Source: Portulaca oleracea
Lineage: Eukaryota; Streptophyta; Magnoliopsida; Caryophyllales; Portulacaceae
Assembly (NCBI GenBank): GCA_029582165.1
Contig: CM055881.1
Span: 29,630,094 to 29,694,093, forward strand
Reading direction: 5' to 3'
DNA: 64,000 nucleotides
The notes below the pieces were generated by a model. That model was not told where the DNA came from, did no database searches, and saw only the letters and a list, made by a program, of their open reading frames with translations. Of the stretch, positions 58,201 to 64,000 are shown piece by piece. How positions within the stretch are numbered: position 1 is the first letter of the stretch; every line of letters begins with the position of its first letter. A program made the position numbers and the translations under genes.

Positions 58201-58354
58201 GTGCTTGTCTCCCTCTCCATTCTCAGTAGATTTTGTGGCAGCGTGTTTAAATGGTGCAAGATTGGTTCCAATGATGCGTAGCTACGAACACAGTCACCAC
58301 CATTCATCCCTTGAGAAGCACATGAAATCATTCCTTTACGAAAGTGTGTACTAA
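44537..58354 (+). CDS. Terpene synthase, TPS-g-like, seven exons
   Basis: Exons 44537-44749, 48871-49138, 51628-52030, 52121-52339, 52439-52577, 57683-57931 and 58067-58354 join in frame to 592 codons. All six introns are GT-AG. The product should ionise a prenyl diphosphate (GPP or FPP) to a terpene. The class I motif DDIFD is at residues 347-351 and RDQ at 310-312, where other clades have RxR. Residues 491-499, DDLYASKGE, stand at the NSE/DTE position. No RR(x)8W motif is present, which with [17 protein letters not shown] and RDQPVKW points to TPS-g (linalool, nerolidol and similar acyclic alcohols; product not predictable). Start chosen at ATG in ACCATGG. The N-terminus is Ser-rich, and a plastid transit peptide is possible. 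Intron 5 carries a 4.9 kb copia element in antisense orientation. Expression cannot be judged from sequence. Confidence 0.85.
44750..47264. other. Intron 1, left part
   Basis: AT-rich. Holds a G-rich patch (45047-45070), a GGGATGGGG/CCCCATCCC-rich remnant (45160-45350, probably a decayed transposon), (TAA)n at 46262-46290 and a GAC-rich patch near 46330. No gene seen. Confidence 0.5.
47265..48336. mobile_element. PIF/Harbinger-type element in intron 1, TSD TAA
   Basis: Ends GGCTATGTTCGATAA (47265) and TTATCGAAAAGGGGCC (ending 48336), flanked by TAA at 47262-47264 and 48337-48339. The right subterminal region repeats AGCTATCCGCTAC words. The interior has a (TAA)/(AAC)-rich tract (47995-48130) and no transposase. 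Confidence 0.7.
48393..48548 (+). other. Short ATG-led frame in intron 1, possible alternative first exon
   Basis: 51 codons, [20 protein letters not shown]... then TAA just before GGTATTTC. It follows a purine-rich leader (GAGAGAGAAACAGAAGAAG) and has coding-like composition, but it closes with a stop before any splice into exon 2. It may be a remnant of another gene's first exon. Not recognised. Confidence 0.2.
48560..48772. mobile_element. Diverged Harbinger-type MITE
   Basis: The right end AAATTTGACATGCC, followed by TTA, and many TTTGGTAAATTT words, match the MITE at 4841-5075. The left end is degraded (TCAAATTCATGGG without the GGCCCTG tip). Its right half is also in the copied fragment at 9957-10043. 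Confidence 0.45.
48871..49138 (+). CDS. Terpene synthase exon 2
   Basis: Starts [15 protein letters not shown] after TTTTCCAG and ends in phase 1 before GTATGT. Holds the TPS N-domain landmarks [16 protein letters not shown] and [12 protein letters not shown]. Its truncated copy is at 10137-10266. Confidence 0.88.
49349..50465. mobile_element. Non-autonomous hAT element in intron 2, 8-bp TSD
   Basis: Ends TAGGAGCCAGTAG and the reverse complement of TGCTCACTCCTA. Perfect 8-bp TSD ATTAAAAT at 49341-49348 and 50466-50473. Subterminal GGATCC/GATCCAG/GATCTAG words recur at 49380-49530 and 50300-50440. No transposase. Confidence 0.85.
50637..50905. mobile_element. Stowaway (Tc1/mariner) MITE in intron 2
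   Basis: Inverted ends CTCCCTCCGTCTC and GACGGAGGGAG with TA on each side (50635-50636 and 50906-50907). 269 bp, AT-rich, the standard plant Stowaway signature. Confidence 0.92.
51628..52030 (+). CDS. Terpene synthase exon 3
   Basis: Phase 1 acceptor. Encodes [31 protein letters not shown] and [15 protein letters not shown], then the helical linker to QVHG. The frame opens at the intron acceptor AAACAG, upstream of the first in-frame ATG. Confidence 0.88.
52121..52339 (+). CDS. Terpene synthase exon 4 with DDIFD
   Basis: Encodes [17 protein letters not shown] and [24 protein letters not shown] (52275-52289) is the metal-binding DDxxD motif of class I terpene synthases. Phase 2 at both ends. 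Confidence 0.92.
52439..52577 (+). CDS. Terpene synthase exon 5
   Basis: [20 protein letters not shown] to ETCFKKV, donor GTG|GTATGT in phase 0. The copia insertion starts 109 bp into the following intron. Confidence 0.88.
52687..52946 (-). repeat. 3' LTR of the intron 5 copia element
   Basis: TGAAAATGAACG to CATCCTAACA on the plus strand; in element orientation it starts TGTTAGGATG and ends TTCA. The duplicated ATATACATCCTAACA at the right edge lies at the U3 start. Confidence 0.95.
52947..52960 (-). other. Polypurine tract of the copia element
   Basis: The minus strand reads AATTTGAGGGGGGG directly before the 3' LTR. The polyprotein stop codon TGA (52954-52956) is inside this tract. Confidence 0.85.
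52954..54519 (-). CDS. Copia reverse transcriptase-RNase H (3' part of polyprotein)
   Basis: 521 codons from the first ATG after the internal stop; the open frame continues upstream in the same phase to 54636. It makes the enzyme that copies the element RNA to cDNA. RT landmarks: [32 protein letters not shown] and the catalytic HVDD at residues 206-209 (usually YVDD). RNase H landmarks: [32 protein letters not shown] and DILTKPL near the end. The C-terminus HPPPI stops in the polypurine tract. No frameshift is seen. Domains look catalytically complete, so only the stop at 54637-54639 separates it from gag-integrase. Confidence 0.92.
   Translation of the reverse strand: MFQAQVNHPVETEPETYNEANSYEEWRKAMRQELQALSDTNTWEIVSLPKNKRPIACKWVYKIKRKSDGSIERYKARLVVKGFTQKAGIDYNETFSPVVKMTTIRALISVAVKKGWGLQQLDVNNAFLHGDLHEEIYMHLPKGITSDLPNAVCRLKKSIYGLKQASRQWYAKLTEVLYKRGYKHSENDYSLFYKKDSNKSVYLAVHVDDILITGSDQKEITELKEHFDRTFKIKDLGTTHFFLGLEITHSPQGVILSQGNFVKELLQEFLYQPAKSVICPMDTNVKLSPDTGTPLEDPTTYRRLIGKLNFLVNTRPDLAFTVQHLSQFLKNPTDQHWKGAIHTLRYLQGHSNLGILIHKDDNFNLRGYSDSDWGACRHSRKSISGFLVFLRNTLVSWKSKKQPIVSLSSAEAEYRSLRRLVTELAWLSRLFHELEVECIAPIPVKCDNQAAIYIAKNPVFHERTKHIEIDCHYVRQKLADGLISLEHTPTSAQLADILTKPLIGYQHHTLLNKLGVHPPPI
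54637..57318 (-). CDS. Copia gag-protease-integrase (5' part of polyprotein)
   Basis: 893 codons, start [15 protein letters not shown] at 57318, 27 bp from the PBS. GAG occupies roughly residues 1-330 ([20 protein letters not shown]) with one zinc knuckle [14 protein letters not shown] at 267-280. Protease active site DSGA is at 399-402. The integrase has the HHCC finger (H537, H542, C562, C565) and the DDE triad at about D592, D655 and E692 ([24 protein letters not shown]). The frame ends at TAA (54637-54639) just before the region that should link to RT. The next 39 codons and the RT are in the same frame, so this is a point nonsense change. GAG to integrase could still be made. Confidence 0.93.
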   Translation of the reverse strand: MSESPGTPEEATPSSTPKPLNRLPIIDPCDPLYIHPSDQPGLSLVPKPFNGEDFDIWRRSATIALSAKYKVAFVDGSLPRPAEDSPLLPYWRRGNDMVLSWILNSLSKNIRDSVLYSTLAQDMWNELSERFGQSNKAKLYSIQQEVLKLSQDSLDIASYYTKAKRLWEEAGSVSNFPRCQCGRCICKPRINQKIEVHFEEQRLLQFLMGLNNSYTAVRGSILMMSPLPSLSQVYSIQSQEEKQRQVHDSRQFLSEDNKSEREKALYCDHCKRNGHTIDKCYRLHGFPPNHPRNQNRQTRQQGAPRRTANNAWNEGDSVTSSSDLVATERSSTVGGSMPFNQDQAKQLLQQLMANLSAQDTNKNESQESMSGNKYSTSQHFLSNGVYCASVALQNTWILDSGASDHMCNNESFLKQIKILEKPVEITLPNGDKVKVTHKGELHFSGILILTDVLYVPYFTFNLISVRRLCQELQCHITFTNSSCFLQGLPVKKALVLGREAHGLYFLDNSMVEHATKTQDSSFENSKALAGVKGDVWHYRLGHIPFNKMRMIPSITLKDHFVCDICPKAKQHCLPFSSSSISTDSAFELIHIDTWGPFHVPTHSGHRYFLTLVDDHTRCTWTHLMTTKNEAFGLIQSFVSMAKTQFNSTVKRIRSDNALEIGKSEAAVNYFKHKGILHETSCTQRPQQNGVVERKHKHILEVARALIFQSNLPLKFWGDSILTATYLINRMPSPILENKTPYEVLFSKPPTYSHLRTFGCLCYMSTLKQGRHKFQPRAEKCIFIGYPQGKKAYKLYFISSQKFLYSRDVIFHEDIFPFKDQTSIISNSPISNSYEYIETDHNSDFTQHNNELSTTVINCDSTCSIDKSYRDSAQTSNNNEVQEQPDCAVQNSSV
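57345..57356 (-). other. Primer-binding site of the copia element
   Basis: The minus strand reads TGGTATCAGAGC, immediately next to the 5' LTR at 57357. tRNA-iMet type. Confidence 0.93.
57357..57616 (-). repeat. 5' LTR of the intron 5 copia element
   Basis: 260 bp, 259 identical to the 3' LTR. Followed by the TSD GGTGG. Carries the element's promoter, pointing away from the terpene synthase 3' exons. Confidence 0.95.
57683..57931 (+). CDS. Terpene synthase exon 6
   Basis: 83 codons, [20 protein letters not shown] to [11 protein letters not shown], acceptor GCATGCAG, donor AAG|GTATAA. Starts 66 bp after the copia element. Carries most of the NSE/DTE-position motif; the expected Ser/Thr is Ala495. 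Confidence 0.9.
58067..58354 (+). CDS. Terpene synthase exon 7
   Basis: 95 codons and [21 protein letters not shown], then [13 protein letters not shown] and ending KSFLYESVY. Usual last exon of plant terpene synthases. Confidence 0.9.
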   Translation, partial: GENRHGHNGSYIECYKNEYKDSSSKRAEENLSLLVSKAWKTLNKMCLSPSPFSVDFVAACLNGARLVPMMRSYEHSHHHSSLEKHMKSFLYESVY

Positions 58355-59127
58355 AGCTGAGAATACCCATTAATAACAAGGTAATCGGTAGAGTGGCCAT
58401 GTGTTTCAAATAACGAATATCGGTATTCACCAAATAATGGATACTCATGTACGTGTATAGGCATGCAATAACTTATGAATTTAATCAACTTATTTGTTTT
58501 TTTTTTGTTTGTCCCTAGACAAGTATATGAAATCATTCCTTTACCAAGGTTACTCAACCTGGGTACTACAACATTTTTGTTTTAGGGAAAGGAGATAATA
58601 ACTATTAAGTAAACAAGGTCTATGCCAACTTACTTCTCCTAGCAAGGATGGCTAAGTTGTGAGCTGGAGCAACCTCAGGCATAAGAACTCTAATGATCCT
58701 AATAGCATGAAAATGTAGGAACGATTGCTAACATCTACTGATAATCTATGTGATATATATACGAGTTCACTGGGGTTGTAGGACACAAGGGACAACCTTC
58801 TGTAGATCAGTATAGATGATTATATTATCCCAAACAAGCGACCAAGCGACCTCGATAATAGATTCCAGTATTCCACTATGGTAACCTCAACAATTAGAGT
58901 AGAGAGGAAGCTTGGAAAGACAAGTAGAATGTTGCGCCACCTGGTATTCTAAAAGCAATGCCCATACAGCCCTTGCCCAAAATGGAATTTTTTTCCTCTA
59001 AGAACAATCAATGAGAACTCCTAATAATTGACGAATTGACTGTGATAACGACCAACAAAATTCAATAGCTCGAGAGGATGCAACAAGGTCTTGCTCTTGC
59101 ATATTTTAATGTGGATGCCCTTAGGCT
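58355..59127. other. Intergenic stretch after the terpene synthase
   Basis: 3' flank with a T-run at 58496-58508 and otherwise unassigned. From about 58560 it probably belongs to the leader of the LTR remnant that ends at 59141. No gene seen. Confidence 0.4.
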
Positions 59128-59240
59128 ACCCTGATACCAAATGTCATAGGGTGACTTTACTCTGGAATAGTCTAGGACATTCATGAATAGTCTAAAGAAA
59201 CCACAGGAACTCCATAGTGTTCTAGAGAACTCTAGAGAAT
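59128..59240 (-). mobile_element. LTR-retrotransposon remnant: PBS and LTR end
   Basis: The minus strand reads TGGTATCAGGG (59128-59139), a tRNA-iMet-like PBS. It is adjacent to an LTR edge TGTCATAGGGTGAC at 59142 on the plus strand. The LTR is cut after about 100 bp by the next element. Contains repeats of TAGTCTAG and TCTAGAGAA. Confidence 0.5.
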
Positions 59241-59507
59241 CTAAGGGCTTGCTTGGGAGGAGGGTAAAAGGGGGTTAGGAGGGGTTAAGGAGGGTACTTA
59301 CTCCTCCTTACCCTTGCTTGGGAGTAGAGTGAGAGAGAATAAGGGAGAGTAATAGAGAGTGAGGTTTACCCCTATTTACCCTTCTTAACCCTTATTTTTT
59401 AAACACCCCGATTTGGGGTGTAAAGGGGTGTATGATTAAATTATAACATACATACAACAAAAAATGACGATATTACCCTTAACCCTAATTGAATCATAAC
59501 ACACACA

Positions 59508-59510
<3 letters not shown>

Positions 59511-59572
<62 letters not shown>

Positions 59573-59632
59573 CACACACACATCACTCTCTCTCTCTCTC
59601 TCGTCTCTCTTTCTCTCTCTTACACACCCACA

Positions 59633-59682
<50 letters not shown>

Positions 59683-59939
59683 TCTCTCTCTCACACATCT
59701 CTCTTTCTCTCTCATACATACACATATCTCTTTCTCTTCTCTCTCTCTTTCTCTCTCTCAAACACACACACACACTTGCATCTCTCTCTCTCTCTCTCTC
59801 TTTCTTTTTCTCTTTTTCTCTCTATCTCTCTATCTCTCTCTCTCTCACACACACACATATCTCTTTCTCTCTCTTGCATACACATATCTCTCTTTCTCTC
59901 TCTTATACACACACACACATTTTTCTCTCTCGCTCGCTC

Positions 59940-59976
<37 letters not shown>

Positions 59977-59980
59977 ATTG
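59511..59980. repeat. (CT)n/(CA)n compound microsatellite
   Basis: About 470 bp of CT interspersed with CA blocks. Its Leu/Ser/His frames are artefacts. Confidence 0.95.
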
Positions 59981-60169
59981 AAGAGAGAGAAATTGTGTGT
60001 GTGTGTGTAATAGAGAGAAAGAGATATGTGTATTTAAGAGAGAGAAAGAGAGATGTGAGAGAGAGAGAGAGAGTTAGAGAAAGAGAGAGAGAGAGAGAAG
60101 GCGAGTCTTGTGAGGGAGGGGAGGAGAGTAGAAAGAGAATGAGTATTAAAGAATGTATGAGTATTATAT

Positions 60170-60263
<94 letters not shown>

Positions 60264-60550
60264 ATGAGAGAGAGAGAGAGAGAGAGAGTAGACTGAGAGG
60301 GTGGAGAGAGGAGGGGGGGAAGGTAGAGAGAGAGGGAGAGAGAAGAGAGAGAAAAGGGGGAAGGGGTAGAGAGAGCGAGAGAGAGAGAGTGAGAGAAGGG
60401 GGCGGAAGGGAGAGAGAAGAGAGAGAGAAGGGGGAAGGGGTAGAGAGACAGAGATTGAAGAGAGAGAAATGTGTGTGTGTGTGTGTAATAGAGAGAAAGA
60501 GATATGTGTATTTAAGAGAGAGAAAGAGAGATGTGAGAGAGAGAGAGAGT

Positions 60551-60587
<37 letters not shown>

Positions 60588-60655
60588 AGCGGGGGGAGGG
60601 GGGAGAGTAGAAAGAGAATGAGTATTAGAGCAAATGTATGAGTATTATATTGAAT
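59975..60655. repeat. (GA)n block with a tandem duplication of about 480 bp
   Basis: 59975-60171 and 60453-60655 share an ordered series: GATTGAAGAGAGAGAAAT, a (GT)n run, AATAGAGAGAAAGAGATATG, then AGAAAGAGAATGAGTATTA and ATGTATGAGTATTATATTGA. The first copy is followed by (TA)n at 60172-60221. The whole block is the inverted complement of the CT side, so a long hairpin is possible. Confidence 0.85.
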
Positions 60656-60786
60656 TACATATAATGTGAAAGGACAAGTATGTCAATTAACATTTTACTC
60701 TTATGAACTCTCCAAATTGTTCTCCCAAGCAGGGGTAAGTAGTTGACCCTTATGAACCCTCCCATACCCTCACCCTCCTAGATGGT

Positions 60787-62041
60787 TGATAAACCGGGTT
60801 TTTATGGGTTTTTAGCTTTCTTTTCTTGGTTAATTTTCACCTTCTAAGGCCCTTTTACGTAGTTTTAATATTTAATTTCACTTACTTTGTTAATTAGTGA
60901 CTAAAGTTTGTGTCAATTTATGTATTTTTCGGTAATCTCGCCCTTTATGATGAAGAATACATGCCTTCACAAAGTTGAGGAAGAATGCAGGAAGTAATAG
61001 AAGGTTGAAGAATGAAAAAAAGAAAGCCAAGCGAAGTGAGCACAAGCTGTGCTAGATTCCAACACAAATTGTGCTAAATTGCTGAAATCCAGGAGGTCAT
61101 CACAGGTTGTACCAAATTCGGCTTTGCCTGTGCCAAGTTGCAGTTTTCACTTGTTTAAGTAGGAAAAGAGAACAATTCCATTATTACGTTAGTTTTCTTA
61201 GTCATTCTAAGCTTGTAGAGTTTTCTCTCAAGCCTCTCTAGAGGCTTTTAGGATAGTTTATAGGTTTAATTTACTTATCTTTGCAAGGATTCATCAACTT
61301 CGTTCTTCGATTTCAATTCAAGACTAAGTTTCTCTACCCATATCTCTTTATGTTCATGCTTTTATGTTTGTTGTTGCATTGATTTTATCTTTGATTTTCA
61401 TTACTATGTTAATTAATTCATAGTTTTGGGTTGTGATTGAATTATATGATGACTAGTTGATTTCGTTTAGCCCTGATCAATCTAATTTCTATTTTTAATA
61501 AGAGGGTTTCTCATGCCTACCACATGTTCGATGAAATTCTTGAGAGGGTGTTCATTTGTATATTTTAGGCAATTGATTTATGCTGAAAGGTGAGGTCAAT
61601 TTGCTAGTGTAGGTATAGAAAATAGTTAGGGTTTTAACATGAGAATGTTGAATTCTGACTGGGTCTAGGTTGTCATTCCTATAGTTTAATTAGACTAACT
61701 CTATGAGAATAGGCAATTAGAATAGTTAAGCCAACCTCTGACCCTCGAGAGAGAGCTTTGACGAATCTCTGATCCTCAAGAGAGGGATTTGACAGTCTTT
61801 AGTGGTACAATTGACCCTTCTTGATTACTTGTTTAGAATTGGTAGATTAGTTGGTTTTATGAATAATGATTTCACAGCATGAACATCTTTTATTGCTTTC
61901 ATAGTTTGATGATCACCACCAATATCATTGGTCTATTTGCTTAGCTTGAAACACTTGAGTCAGTTCTGAGCCTAGAATACAACTCCCTATGGATATAACA
62001 ACCGTACAAGAAATGTAATTTTTCTCGAAAAATTTCGTGAC
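60787..62041 (+). mobile_element. Possible gypsy (Athila/Tat-like) LTR remnant
   Basis: Starts TGATAAACCGGG and shows, near the end, AATACAACTCCCTATGGATA, then TCGTGACA. This resembles the ACTCCCTGTGGAT... word near the ends of Athila/Tat LTRs. No TSD and no coding region found; limits are tentative. Confidence 0.35.
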
Positions 62042-64000
62042 ACATTGTTGTAATTAAGAAGACAGCTCCAAACTTTTGCACTCAATAAGTCTGTTATACC
62101 AATTTGTTATGGTTCTTCTCGAAAATGTAATTTTTCTCATAGAAGAACCACGACTTAGTGGCGGAGCCACATAAGAAATAATTGAATTCACGGATCTTAT
62201 TAAAAATCATAAAATTACTATATATAATGTATCTTTACTTTACTACAATAGTTGGAGAATCATTTTGACTCTTCTCTCCTTAATTGTAGGAGTATTGACC
62301 ATTTTCTTTTTGCTTTTCTTGAAAAGAAAAGTTAACATCCCTCCTAATTTCTTCTGTTTTAATAACCACCCCTCCCAATTTCCTAATCACACACATAGTC
62401 TCCCCTCCCCTCCCAATATTGTTTCAATAATAACAAAGCAAAATGGAACCTTTTAAATTAAACTAAATTAAAATTTATAACACATATCAATTATGTAAAA
62501 ATAATTGATAATAAAAAAATTGAGGGAGTTAAATTATATTTTAGACAATAAATTATGTATATATTACAAATGTAAAAATATATTTTCATCTTATAGCAAT
62601 AATTATAAACTAGGGATCGAGTAAAATTACATCATAGCGGTTGCCTACAATTTTATTTAAATGCATTTTTAAATAAAGAAAGATATTATCGTAGGTAGTT
62701 TAAAAAAAATCCTCAAATAAAGTTACGTTATAGGAGGGAGTATTATTCTCGGTTATATATTGTAATTACAATTAGGTGTCTTAATAGGAAATACATTAAT
62801 TGAAAATCTCATGATAGATTTTTAATAAAGTAACATATAATAAGATTAAATTTGGAACAATAAAGTGTAATCTTTATAGAAAACATTGTTCAACATATAA
62901 TTTTGGCAATTCGGTTTCAATTACCACTAAGTTTGTAACAAAACATACTTTTGTGAAAGTCTAATGTTATATTTTTGAGAAAATAAATTAGTAGAAATGT
63001 TGGTGAACATACTAATATTAGAGACCTCATAAGAAAAGAAAAACAAATAAAATGAAATAAAGATAACTACATTCGAGAGAGTAAAATTATATTATAGGCT
63101 TCAAATTATGTATTAAAAGCATATTTTGTATAATGATATTTCTTTGAGAAAAATGATAATTAAACATTAGGGGAGTAAAATATGTTATAAGCATCAATGT
63201 AAATAGTAATTAAATATCTACTAAACTTTCATGTTGTTTATGCGATTTATTTTAATGACAAATTAAAAACTAATTAAATTATGTGTTTTATAGTAATTTT
63301 TGGGATAAAAAAATGCTCCCTCTTTTTATCAAGTATATTAACTTGATTATTTTATAATAGTTCTTTTTGGCATCCAAACAACAATTTAGTCCCTCATTTG
63401 AGTAATTTATTTTTTGCACAAAAAAAAAAACATACTTCCTCCATCTAAAACTTTCAATCACCACGAGGTACATGCAACAAATTTGTAAAAATTTTGACTA
63501 TTATCCTCACTATGTATACAATAATCTAATGTATGAAACTCACATTGGCAATATTATATTTGTATAAGAGTATAATTTGATAAAAATATAATCTTACTTT
63601 AGGATCTCGCAGGAAAATCCCCGAAGGAAACTTTCCAAGTGTCACCAAGAAATGATGATCGAATCGAAAGAAGTTGCTTACTCTTTAAGGGGTTCGATGT
63701 CATTTTTTTACTGTGTATATTTATTTTCGTTAGTTGTTTGAATAATTCATAATTAATGTTTCAACTCGAGACTAGAATAAATGAAACCGACAAGAAGTTT
63801 TAAAACCTAAAAGCCAAAAGAAATATTCTTGCGACTCACCCAACCCACCGGCTAGCATGGATGTCGTGTGACATGCAGTCGTGCCAGTGCTTTTGATCAC
63901 TCCAAAGACTTCCTTGGGTAGTTAGTAGCAACCAGGCCACGGACATGTCACGTATCTACATAAGGCAGTGTGGGGAACACCTATTTAGTTCGTTTCTATT
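62042..64000. other. AT-rich intergenic DNA
   Basis: No credible gene. Isolated Stowaway edges (GGAGGGAGTA near 62733-62742, TACTTCCTCCATCTAAAA near 63432) mark decayed MITEs. TAGTGGCGGAGCCAC at 62156-62170 resembles a hAT-MITE tip. The last 400 bp rise in GC content without a convincing frame. Confidence 0.4.

Larger units (their letters stand above)
59245..60780. mobile_element. Inverted-repeat element filled with CT/GA microsatellites
   Basis: The left edge GGGCTTGCTTGGGAGGAGGG...CTTGCTTGGGAG and the reverse complement of the right edge (AGGAGGGTGAGGGTATGGG...CTGCTTGGGAG) are similar over about 70 bp, like a Harbinger or hAT MITE. The interior is (CT)n/(CA)n on the left and (GA)n/(GT)n on the right. 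The right limit and TSD are uncertain. Confidence 0.5.

Noticed and set aside
59489..60264. Long Ser/Leu/His and Arg/Glu reading frames
   Set aside because: Pure translations of (CT)n, (CA)n and (GA)n microsatellites in several frames and both strands.

Overview
The window is nuclear DNA of a flowering plant, almost certainly a eudicot. Evidence: spliced genes with GT-AG introns, AT-rich intergenic DNA with (TAA)n and (CT)n microsatellites, Stowaway, Harbinger, hAT, CACTA and MULE elements, copia and gypsy retrotransposons, and a plant terpene synthase. The species cannot be named from the sequence.

Layout. 1-5835: decayed copia polyprotein (+) and its 3' LTR, which is split by a 3.6 kb CACTA-type element that itself carries a hAT element and a Harbinger-type MITE. 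5836-8167: microsatellites, a short duplicated segment, and a MULE with a 9-bp target-site duplication (TSD) and a nested CACTA element. 8445-9956: copia gag remnant, primer-binding site and LTR (-). 9957-10468: a truncated copy of part of the terpene synthase gene found 38 kb away. 10893-41717: the last exons of an unidentified gene, split by a 30 kb gypsy insertion (11476-41490, TSD AGTTC). 42237-44102: a CACTA end, an LTR fragment, and a copia solo LTR holding a hAT MITE. 44537-58354: a seven-exon terpene synthase gene (+) with an open frame of 592 codons. Its introns hold a Harbinger element, a hAT element, a Stowaway MITE and a nearly intact 4.93 kb copia element. 58355-64000: LTR remnants, a large CT/GA-rich inverted-repeat element, a possible gypsy LTR, and AT-rich intergenic DNA.

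The most unusual object is the gypsy composite. The outer element (subfamily A, LTRs of 3.63 and 3.78 kb, minus orientation) keeps gag pieces and a pol tail but no protease, reverse transcriptase, RNase H or integrase core. Inside its gag zinc-knuckle region lies a head-to-tail array of a second subfamily (B): four complete and one truncated LTR of about 3.7 kb, alternating with four internal segments of only 642-649 bp. Each B internal segment has a tRNA-iMet primer-binding site, a small leader ORF (hydrophobic N-terminus, acidic C-terminus) and the last codons of a pol polyprotein, nothing else. A similar leader peptide occurs in A. So a pol-less element, which must borrow its enzymes, has kept a small ORF and grown into a tandem LTR array.

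The terpene synthase has the DDIFD metal motif and no RR(x)8W motif, so it resembles the TPS-g clade (acyclic mono- or sesquiterpene alcohols). All seven exons join in frame across GT-AG introns.
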